Origin: Methanobacterium sp.
GTDB taxonomy: Archaea > Methanobacteriota > Methanobacteria > Methanobacteriales > Methanobacteriaceae
Direction: 5' to 3'
Length of the DNA stretch: 8,066 bases
Assembly (NCBI GenBank): GCA_030539815.1
Contig: JAUNXM010000086.1
Span: 327 to 8,392, forward strand
Shown here: in pieces, positions 1 to 8,066 of the stretch
Layout of the letters: the number at the start of each line of letters is the position of its first letter
Numbering within the stretch: position 1 is the first letter of the stretch
Made by a program: the position numbers and the translations under genes
The notes under the pieces: model-generated
Database searches by the model: none
What the model was told of the DNA's origin: nothing
Seen by the model: the letters and a program-made list of their open reading frames with translations, nothing else

Positions 1-1037
1 AAGATACTTTTGATGCTTCAGAGGACGATCCAGTTATCTTGATTCTGATAGAAAAAATTAGAGCTGGAGATATACCTTCCCAAAAGGTTGAAATGGGTAC
101 CTGTAGTGAAATTGGCACAGGGGCTCCAATGCCTGATGGTGCTGATGCAGTCGTGATGGTAGAATGCACCGATATTAAAGGAAATAAGGTGAAAATTTTG
201 GAAGCAGTTACTCCTGGGACTAACTGGTCCAGTAGGGGATCAGATATTAAAAAGGGAAAATTCCTAATGCCCAAGGGGACTTTTTTAACCGTAGATAAAA
301 TTGGTGCTTTAAGTGCCATGGGATTGATAGAAATTCCGGTTCTGGCTAAACCAACTGTTGCACTAATTTCAACGGGTAATGAATTGATAAAACCTGAAGA
401 AAAACTTCAACATGGGAAATTGTATGATATCAATTCTGTATCTCTAACAAACGCAGTAAAAGCCTGCGGATGCTTACCAATAACCTCTACTATTGTTAAA
501 GATGACTATAATTCTATAAAAAATAAAATTGATGAATGCAAACATGCTGATATTATTATCACTTCCGGTGGCACAGCTGCTGGTGCAGGGGATGTTTTAC
601 GTAGGGTAGTGGAAGATATGGGCAAAGTTCTGGTTCACGGGGTTTCACTAAAACCTGGTAAACCTATATTAATTGGACGTTTACCTCAGGATGATAGTGC
701 TATCATTCTTTTCGGTCTTCCGGGGTATCCTGTATCCGCTTTAATGATCTTCCATGGATTTTTAGCTCCTTTCTTGAAAGGCTTAGCGGGTATTAAAAAA
801 TCCATGGGGGAAAAAGAAACCGTTACTTGCAAATTATCCAGAAAATATCACTCCAAACTAGGAAAAAGTCATTTTGTGCTGGTAAAAATTAAAGAAAATA
901 TTGCATATCCTATATCAAATGATTCTGGTGCAATCACTGCACTTGCTGAGGCTGATGGTTATTTTGAAGTCCCTAAACTTGTGGAGATCATTGAAAAAGG
1001 CGATGAAATAAAGGTTATATTGTTATCCTGGTTGTAA
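1..1037 (+). CDS. moeA: MoeA, molybdopterin molybdenum/tungsten transferase (5'-truncated by window edge)
   Basis: The reading frame is already open at base 3 (Asp-Thr-Phe-Asp-Ala-Ser-Glu, a typical MoeA stretch) and runs to a TAA at 1035-1037. The TTG at 39 is internal and not a start. About 344 residues are visible of the roughly 400 usual for MoeA, so some 60-80 N-terminal residues lie outside. Recognisable family motifs are [17 protein letters not shown], then [13 protein letters not shown] at the start of the molybdopterin-binding domain, [11 protein letters not shown] (usually TSGGxSxGxxD, so one Ser is Ala here), KPGKP and GLPGYPVSA. MoeA inserts molybdate or tungstate into adenylylated molybdopterin in the cytoplasm. 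Its place just upstream of an operon for a W/Mo enzyme suggests it serves that enzyme, but a hairpin and T tract separate the two, so they are probably separate transcripts. It ends after the MoeA C-terminal beta domain; no extra fused domain is seen. Confidence 0.93.
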   Translation, partial: DTFDASEDDPVILILIEKIRAGDIPSQKVEMGTCSEIGTGAPMPDGADAVVMVECTDIKGNKVKILEAVTPGTNWSSRGSDIKKGKFLMPKGTFLTVDKIGALSAMGLIEIPVLAKPTVALISTGNELIKPEEKLQHGKLYDINSVSLTNAVKACGCLPITSTIVKDDYNSIKNKIDECKHADIIITSGGTAAGAGDVLRRVVEDMGKVLVHGVSLKPGKPILIGRLPQDDSAIILFGLPGYPVSALMIFHGFLAPFLKGLAGIKKSMGEKETVTCKLSRKYHSKLGKSHFVLVKIKENIAYPISNDSGAITALAEADGYFEVPKLVEIIEKGDEIKVILLSWL

Positions 1038-1118
1038 AAAGATTGTATAAACTGTAATTCTTGATATTTATCTTATAAAAATTCTTTTTCACAATAACAA
1101 GGATTTCAATTGAATTTA

Positions 1119-1179
1119 GAAAAATGTGATATTCTCAATATTGGATTTTTCCCTCGTTGCGTAAGAAACAATTTTTTTT
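1119..1179 (+). terminator. Imperfect long hairpin plus T8 tract, probable moeA terminator
   Basis: GAAAAAT (1119-1125) pairs exactly with ATTTTTC (1145-1151), and ATATT (1129-1133) pairs with AATAT (1137-1141) around a CTC loop. Both stems share the centre 1135. Between them lie GTG and TGG, which in RNA give one G-G mismatch and two G-U pairs, so the stem is nearly continuous over 15 positions. A run of eight T follows at 1172-1179, about 20 bases after the stem. Archaeal termination depends mainly on the T tract, so the hairpin may do something else. A role in ending moeA transcription is inferred from position. Confidence 0.45.
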
Positions 1180-1193
1180 CGTTGATATTTGTC

Positions 1194-1233
1194 ATAAACT
1201 AGAGGTGTGTTCATTACACATTAGTTTATAAAG
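1194..1233 (+). promoter_or_regulatory. Candidate operator 1: nested inverted repeat overlapping a TATA box
   Basis: The inner palindrome has arms TGTGT (1206-1210) and ACACA (1216-1220) around five bases. The outer arms ATAAACTA (1194-1201) and TAGTTTAT (1222-1229) are an exact 8-bp inverted repeat. The right outer arm runs into TTTATAAAG (1225-1233), a good archaeal TATA box, which would put a transcript start near 1250-1256. A dimeric protein bound to the inner palindrome would cover the BRE position of that box. The symmetry is directly visible; regulator binding is inferred. Confidence 0.45.
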
Positions 1234-1254
1234 TTATCGGGTTAGTCCAAGTAG

Positions 1255-1273
1255 CAATATATATATAATATTG
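1255..1273 (+). promoter_or_regulatory. AT-only TATA-like element, candidate fwd promoter
   Basis: CAATAT (1255-1260) and ATATTG (1268-1273) are exact inverted arms around a TA-alternating core, so the element includes ATATATATAA, a plausible TATA box. A start about 25 bases downstream would fall near 1285-1292, inside candidate operator 2. That arrangement would suit repression at the start site. It would leave a leader of roughly 195 bases before fwdF. Alternating AT is common in such spacers, so confidence is modest. Confidence 0.35.
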
Positions 1274-1279
1274 TAAATT

Positions 1280-1300
1280 TATGTGTAATTAACACACATA
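1280..1300 (+). promoter_or_regulatory. Candidate operator 2: TATGTGT-N7-ACACATA palindrome
   Basis: Exact 7-bp arms TATGTGT (1280-1286) and ACACATA (1294-1300) surround seven bases. In a second register the core TGTGT-N5-ACACA lies at 1282-1296. It matches the reverse complement of the inner palindrome of operator 1 (1206-1220) at 14 of 15 positions. Two such sites with centres 76 bp apart (1213 and 1289) suggest a common regulator. Its identity cannot be read from the sequence; a metal- or tungstate/molybdate-sensing regulator is only a guess from the gene downstream. Confidence 0.45.
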
Positions 1301-1383
1301 GTGCCAACTATAGATTTTTAAGGTAAAACACAGTAAAAGACATGGAAATTGCAATACAAATAACTTTTGAATCAATTAGACTC

Positions 1384-1392
1384 TTTATAAAA
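1384..1392 (+). promoter_or_regulatory. TATA box TTTATAAAA, candidate proximal fwd promoter
   Basis: TTTATAAAA is close to the methanogen TATA consensus. A start about 25 bases downstream would lie near 1410-1416 and give a leader of roughly 70 bases. The GGRATTAGTTCCCT direct repeats would then sit just downstream of the start site. It is the candidate nearest the operon, but the sequence alone does not decide between it and the elements at 1225 and 1255. Confidence 0.45.
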
Positions 1393-1420
1393 TCATTGGT
1401 ACTGTGGTGTCAGATTTGAT

Positions 1421-1456
1421 GGGATTAGTTCCCTTCATTATTGGAATTAGTTCCCT
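1421..1456 (+). repeat. Tandem 14-bp direct repeat GGRATTAGTTCCCT, candidate operator pair
   Basis: The copies at 1421-1434 and 1443-1456 agree at 13 of 14 positions, start to start 22 bp, about two helical turns. Each copy has dyad symmetry: GGGA-N5-TCCC in the first, extendable outward to 8-bp arms with one mismatch (1417-1437), and GGAA-N4-TTCC in the second. The pair lies 19 bases before the fwdF ribosome binding site. It could be a side-by-side protein binding site or, in RNA, two small hairpins. It is not the GGAA-N6-TTCC spacing of the Methanococcus NrpR operator. Confidence 0.5.
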
Positions 1457-1472
1457 ACCACTCAATAGAAAT

Positions 1473-2544
<1,072 letters not shown>

Positions 2545-2562
2545 AATTTTGGGTGATATATT

Positions 2563-2793
2563 ATGGAATTGAAAGTAAACCAAGATAACTGCCTGGGTTG
2601 CGGAGTTTGTGTTGTTGCCTGCCCGGTAAATGTATCCATTAGTCCCGAAGTAGCGGGTGGACACGGATCCAAAACTGAAGAAGTAATTATGATGGTAGAA
2701 AATGGTGTAATCAAACTTTTCAGCGATGAAAAGTGTACAAAATGTGGAACATGCCAAATGTTCTGCCCTACAGACGCTATATGGCTGGAATGA
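2563..2793 (+). CDS. fwdG: Formylmethanofuran dehydrogenase subunit G, two-cluster ferredoxin
   Basis: This 76-residue ferredoxin has two [4Fe-4S] motifs: CLGCGVCVVACP (10-21) and CTKCGTCQMFCP (58-69). About 36 residues between them include a flexible-looking Gly-Gly-His-Gly stretch. Size and motif layout fit FwdG, which passes electrons between polyferredoxin FwdF and the catalytic FwdB/FwdD pair. GGGTGAT at 2551-2557 precedes the ATG at a normal distance. The TGA stop at 2791-2793 adjoins and partly forms the ribosome binding site of the next gene (TGAGGTG), so the two are probably translationally coupled. As a lone small ferredoxin it would be ambiguous; the place between fwdF and fwdD settles it. 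Confidence 0.92.
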   Translation: MELKVNQDNCLGCGVCVVACPVNVSISPEVAGGHGSKTEEVIMMVENGVIKLFSDEKCTKCGTCQMFCPTDAIWLE

Positions 2794-2803
2794 GGTGTAA
2801 AAC

Positions 2804-3334
2804 ATGACATATATAGAAAAACCCGTCGTTCCTAAAGTTGTTAAATTAGAAGAACCAACAGCCACCGAACGAGAAGTATTAAACATGATGTTGAACACCG
2901 GCTCAGACATCTACCAAGGCGCGTGCAAAAAAAGAGGTTCAACCTGTAAAGATGAATACCGAAAGGTTTGTGGTGTTGCATACATGGACCCAAAAGACAT
3001 GGCCAAACTAGGTGTGGCCAACTGGGACACCGTAAAAGTCACCACTGATTGGGGTGAAGTGATAGTTTCTGCAGTACACTCCAGAGACGCACCTCATGAA
3101 GGAACTATATTCATACCAAAAGGTCCATGGGCCAATGTTATAACCAGTCACGAAACCTACTGCTGCTGTGACCCGACTTACAAAGGGATTTACTGTACAG
3201 TGGAAACATCTGACGAAGAAGTTTTATTAATGGCTGACCTCATGAGAGCAGTCTACAAAAAATACGTGGACGATGAAGAAACCATTCCCGAGTTAAAATC
3301 ACTCGGTGAAATGCCCGTCTACAAAAAGAAATAA
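2804..3334 (+). CDS. fwdD: Formylmethanofuran dehydrogenase subunit D, long cysteine-rich variant
   Basis: The core, about residues 26-135, is the molybdopterin-dinucleotide-binding fold of Fwd[11 protein letters not shown], then [28 protein letters not shown], and [16 protein letters not shown]. FwdD completes the pterin-binding site of FwdB. Two things are odd. At 176 residues it is longer than the roughly 130 I expect for the family, with about 25 extra N-terminal residues and an acidic/basic tail after 135. It also has seven cysteines (41, 48, 56, 120, 121, 122, 131). Three consecutive Cys (120-122) occupy the stretch where, from memory, family members have a TGMPxxKG-like loop; the following Asp-Pro-Thr-Tyr-Lys-Gly keeps the Lys-Gly. 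Start: ATG at 2804 with GAGGTG at 2792-2797. fwdB begins 14 bases after its stop. Confidence 0.9.
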   Translation: MTYIEKPVVPKVVKLEEPTATEREVLNMMLNTGSDIYQGACKKRGSTCKDEYRKVCGVAYMDPKDMAKLGVANWDTVKVTTDWGEVIVSAVHSRDAPHEGTIFIPKGPWANVITSHETYCCCDPTYKGIYCTVETSDEEVLLMADLMRAVYKKYVDDEETIPELKSLGEMPVYKKK

Positions 3335-3340
3335 GGAGGT
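3335..3340 (+). promoter_or_regulatory. Ribosome binding site deciding the GTG start of fwdB
   Basis: GGAGGT follows directly on the fwdD TAA stop (3332-3334) and lies eight bases before GTG at 3349. No in-frame ATG is near, and the N-terminal CxxCxxxC motif lies only 18 residues in, so GTG is the supported start. Confidence 0.8.
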
Positions 3341-3348
3341 CGATTAAA

Positions 3349-6423
<3,075 letters not shown>

Positions 6424-6424
6424 A

Positions 6425-6430
6425 GGGGGT
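6425..6430 (+). promoter_or_regulatory. Non-consensus ribosome binding site of fwdC
   Basis: GGGGGT just after the fwdA stop, seven bases before the GTG at 6438, replaces the GGAGGT/GGTGAT used by the other fwd genes. With a GTG start this predicts somewhat weaker initiation or reliance on coupling to fwdA. Confidence 0.6.
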
Positions 6431-6437
6431 ATTAAGA

Positions 6438-7247
6438 GTGAAAACAATAACCTTAACCTTAAAGAAAAAATCTCAAATAGCCCTAGAGTTCGATGAGCTT
6501 ATCCCGGATAAAGTGTTTAACTGGGAGCAAGCTGACTTCGAGAACTACCAGGTACCAGTAGGAAACCGAAGATTCCCATTAACTGACTACTTCGATATCG
6601 AAGTGGAAGGAAGTGCAGAAGGCCCCGAAGAAGTGAAAATGATTCTCGATGGCGACTTTGGCCGAGTAAAATATATTGGCTGTAAGATGAGCGCCGGAGA
6701 GATCATTGTTAACGGGGACGCTGACCTTCACTGTGGAGCAGAGATGGAAGGAGGTAAAATCACCGTCAATGGTGATGCAGAAAGTTACGCCGGCCGTGAA
6801 ATGCGAGGTGGAGAACTTGAAATCAAAGGTAACACCAGAGAATTCTGCGGATGCTCTTACATAGGTGACTGGAGAGGAATGAGTGGTGGAAAAATTATCC
6901 TCCACGGAAACGCAGGAAAACAACTCGGAGAATGTCTATCCGGCGGAGAAATCTACGTCAAAGGGGACTGCGACATATTAGCAGGAATCCACATGAACAA
7001 AGGTTTCATCCAGATCGATGGAAACGTTACCCGATGGCCTGGTGGCCAGATGAAAAATGGTAACATCCTCATCAACGGAAAACTGGGAATGTTGCTGGAA
7101 GGATTAGTCTTTGATGAAATTGTTGTAAATCCAGAAATTGATGGTAAAAGCTTTTCTGGTAAATACATCAAATACACTGGTGACATAGCCGTAAATGGTA
7201 AAGGTGGGCTTTACCTAAATGCAGAGAAAAACAGAGAATACTTATAA
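6438..7247 (+). CDS. fwdC: Formylmethanofuran dehydrogenase subunit C, beta-helix scaffold
   Basis: This 269-residue protein resembles the C-terminal right-handed beta-helix domain of glutamate synthase (GXGXG family). Residues about 84-215 show seven turns, each with a Met/Cys-x-(Gly/x)-Gly-x-Ile/Leu-type step near 84, 103, 122, 148, 167, 186 and 205. The period is 19 residues, except for one 26-residue step where a seven-residue insertion containing [11 protein letters not shown] bulges from the helix. Turns read like [12 protein letters not shown] and [12 protein letters not shown]. The first 80 residues and the last 50 are non-repeating and probably contact FwdA and FwdB. FwdC has no catalytic role and holds the complex together. 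It starts with GTG. It is the last gene of the operon, and its last codons form the left arm of the terminator hairpin. Confidence 0.95.
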   Translation: MKTITLTLKKKSQIALEFDELIPDKVFNWEQADFENYQVPVGNRRFPLTDYFDIEVEGSAEGPEEVKMILDGDFGRVKYIGCKMSAGEIIVNGDADLHCGAEMEGGKITVNGDAESYAGREMRGGELEIKGNTREFCGCSYIGDWRGMSGGKIILHGNAGKQLGECLSGGEIYVKGDCDILAGIHMNKGFIQIDGNVTRWPGGQMKNGNILINGKLGMLLEGLVFDEIVVNPEIDGKSFSGKYIKYTGDIAVNGKGGLYLNAEKNREYL

Positions 7248-7280
7248 TCTCTGTTTTTACTTATTTTTTTTAATTTTTTT
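7227..7280 (+). terminator. Terminator of the fwd operon
   Basis: AAAAACAGAGA (7227-7237) and TCTCTGTTTTT (7248-7258) are a perfect 11-bp inverted repeat around a ten-base loop holding the fwdC stop codon. Two T runs follow, at 7264-7271 and 7274-7280, and a third at 7294-7300. The left arm encodes the last residues of FwdC. Stem and T tracts together make this the clearest terminator of the window. Confidence 0.85.
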
Positions 7281-7290
7281 CAGAGAACCC

Positions 7291-7320
7291 AAATTTTTTT
7301 AAACATTGTAATTAATACTA
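7291..7320 (+). promoter_or_regulatory. Weak candidate promoter of the small paralogue pair
   Basis: After the T runs, the AT-rich stretch TTTTTTTAAAC (7294-7304) and ATTAATACTA (7311-7320) offers possible TATA boxes 20-45 bases before the ATG at 7339. Neither is close to consensus. A promoter is expected here because a strong terminator precedes the gene. Confidence 0.25.
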
Positions 7321-7338
7321 ATTTATCATGTGATTTTT

Positions 7339-7632
7339 ATGGAAGAAGAAATAATTCTAAAGGCCGACGAGACTATAGAATATCTCAAAGATAATGTTGA
7401 AACACACGACATACTTGAAATTTCATATAACCGTATTTATGCTCCGGGAGAGGTTTTAGGACTTCAAATGGAGCAGGAGCATGGTGAAGAATTTCTCGAG
7501 CTAACCTTACACCTGAATGGAGAATTGGTCAACCAGACGGTAAAAATAAACATGCATGCCATTAAGGATGACCTAATAGAGATAGTACACGTTCAGGGAG
7601 ACCAGTCTAAGGTTATCGTGGTGGAAGATTAA
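7339..7632 (+). CDS. Small acidic conserved-type protein, paralogue 1 (cysteine-free), unknown function
   Basis: I do not recognise a function. The product is 97 residues if begun at ATG 7339, chosen because GTGAT at 7330-7334 then serves as ribosome binding site with a four-base gap, the geometry also seen before paralogue 2; GTG 7330 would add three residues. It is acidic, soluble, without signal peptide, membrane segment or any cysteine. Notable segments are [25 protein letters not shown] (14-36), LHLNG and [11 protein letters not shown]. The same blocks recur in order in the next gene, about 40 percent identity by eye. The fold is probably a small alpha/beta or beta-barrel domain. It may belong to one of the methanogen-specific DUF families (DUF2097 comes to mind, unverified). 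It lies alone behind the fwd terminator with its partner, so a link to Fwd is not shown. Confidence 0.8.
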   Translation: MEEEIILKADETIEYLKDNVETHDILEISYNRIYAPGEVLGLQMEQEHGEEFLELTLHLNGELVNQTVKINMHAIKDDLIEIVHVQGDQSKVIVVED

Positions 7633-7663
7633 TTTAAAAAATAATTTAAGTTTAAAAAATTTA

Positions 7664-7670
7664 GGGTGAT
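7664..7670 (+). promoter_or_regulatory. Ribosome binding site deciding the start of paralogue 2
   Basis: GGGTGAT leaves one base before ATG 7672 and four before GTG 7675. The other genes here use three to five bases after GGTGAT, so GTG 7675 is preferred, though the ATG would change the protein by one residue only. GTG 7666 lies inside the site itself and is unlikely. Confidence 0.6.
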
Positions 7671-7674
7671 AATG

Positions 7675-7980
7675 GTGAAAAACCTGACAATGGATTGTGA
7701 AGAATTGATTGAATACGTTAAAACGAACGTTGAACCATATGATAAGGTTGAAATGTCATATAATCGGGTTTTCACTCCAGGTGAAGTTATAAATGTTGAA
7801 ACCTGTGTGCTCAAAGGCGGAAAGAAGAGTTGTACTGTGTTAGTTCACCTGGATGGAGATACTATCCATAATACCGTAGATATTGACCTTGAAGAAATCA
7901 AATACGACCTAATTGAGGTCAGACACTGTCCAAAAGATGGTGAAGAAATACTGATCACCATTGACTCCTGTGAAGAGTAG
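7675..7980 (+). CDS. Small conserved-type protein, paralogue 2 (five cysteines), unknown function
   Basis: No function recognised. From GTG 7675 it has 101 residues; the open frame begins at 7666. It aligns over its whole length with the preceding gene: ELIEYVKTNVE, VEMSYNRVFTPGEV, VHLDG, TVDI, EIKYDLIEVRH. Unlike that gene it has five cysteines (8, 44, 53, 85, 99), spread so that no classic CxxC metal motif appears; H84-C85 and the C-terminal Asp-Ser-Cys-Glu-Glu are notable. Tandem duplication followed by divergence is the simple explanation. The 42-base gap to the first gene, almost pure A/T, contains the exact repeat TTTAAAAAAT at 7633-7642 and 7651-7660; the first copy could be a TATA box for an own transcript, otherwise the two are co-transcribed. 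Confidence 0.8.
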   Translation: MKNLTMDCEELIEYVKTNVEPYDKVEMSYNRVFTPGEVINVETCVLKGGKKSCTVLVHLDGDTIHNTVDIDLEEIKYDLIEVRHCPKDGEEILITIDSCEE

Positions 7981-8030
7981 TTTTATTTCAGGTTCAGGGG
8001 ATTAAAAACACAAGCTAAAAAAATACGTTT

Positions 8031-8053
8031 AATAGATTTTTTCATCTATTTTT
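8031..8053 (+). terminator. Hairpin and T tract after the paralogue pair
   Basis: AATAGAT (8031-8037) and ATCTATT (8044-8050) form a perfect 7-bp stem around a T-rich six-base loop, and the stem runs directly into T's ending at 8053. It lies 50 bases after the stop of paralogue 2. On the other strand, A/T-rich flanks could also serve a convergent gene outside the window. Confidence 0.6.
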
Positions 8054-8066
8054 CCATTTTATTCAA

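Noticed and set aside
39..1037. TTG at 39 as the moeA start
   Set aside because: The same frame continues upstream to base 3 with MoeA-like sequence and no stop, so the gene is cut by the window edge.
1421..1456. Direct repeats as NrpR (nitrogen) operators
   Set aside because: The second copy has GGAA-N4-TTCC instead of the N6 spacing, and the gene context is not nitrogen metabolism.
1421..1456. Start of a CRISPR array
   Set aside because: There are only two 14-bp units with an eight-base gap and no spacer-repeat regularity.
7633..7660. TTTAAAAAAT repeated exactly, as a mobile-element or attachment trace
   Set aside because: It is low-complexity A/T in an AT-rich spacer; a TATA box is the most that can be argued.

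Overview
The window reads as chromosomal DNA of a hydrogenotrophic methanogen of the order Methanobacteriales, most likely a mesophilic Methanobacterium-like archaeon. The basis is a complete formylmethanofuran dehydrogenase operon, TTTATAAA-type archaeal TATA boxes, GGAGGTGAT-type ribosome binding sites, short T-tract terminators and AT-rich spacers. Genus is an inference; no rRNA or other marker is present.

Layout. (1) 1-1037: the 3' part of moeA, open at the left edge, for molybdenum/tungsten insertion into molybdopterin. (2) 1038-1485: a 448-base non-coding region with a long imperfect hairpin and T tract after moeA, three candidate TATA boxes, two related TGTGT-N5-ACACA palindromes 76 bp apart (the first nested in a larger inverted repeat), and a 14-bp direct repeat spaced 22 bp just before the operon. 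(3) 1486-7247: six tightly packed genes in the order fwdF-fwdG-fwdD-fwdB-fwdA-fwdC, with 9-18 base gaps and each with its own ribosome binding site, closed by a hairpin terminator whose left arm lies inside the end of fwdC. (4) 7339-7980: two small tandem paralogous genes of unknown function, one without cysteine and one with five. (5) 7981-8066: a non-coding tail with a second hairpin/T-tract terminator.

How the genes work together. The six fwd genes encode exactly the six subunits (FwdABCDFG) of the tungsten formylmethanofuran dehydrogenase complex known from Methanothermobacter wolfeii. FwdF (eight [4Fe-4S] motifs) and FwdG (two) carry low-potential electrons to FwdB/FwdD, where a W or Mo bis-pyranopterin centre reduces CO2 to formate. 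FwdA, a binuclear-metal amidohydrolase, condenses formate with methanofuran, and FwdC is the beta-helical scaffold. MoeA upstream makes sense as a supplier of the metal-loaded cofactor.

Most of the window is well-known biology. The points that look unusual are a long cysteine-rich FwdD paired with extra cysteines at the FwdB cluster motif, a gene order different from the fwdHFGDACB order known from Methanothermobacter, the ordered pattern of candidate operators upstream of fwdF, and the cysteine-free/cysteine-rich pair of small paralogues.
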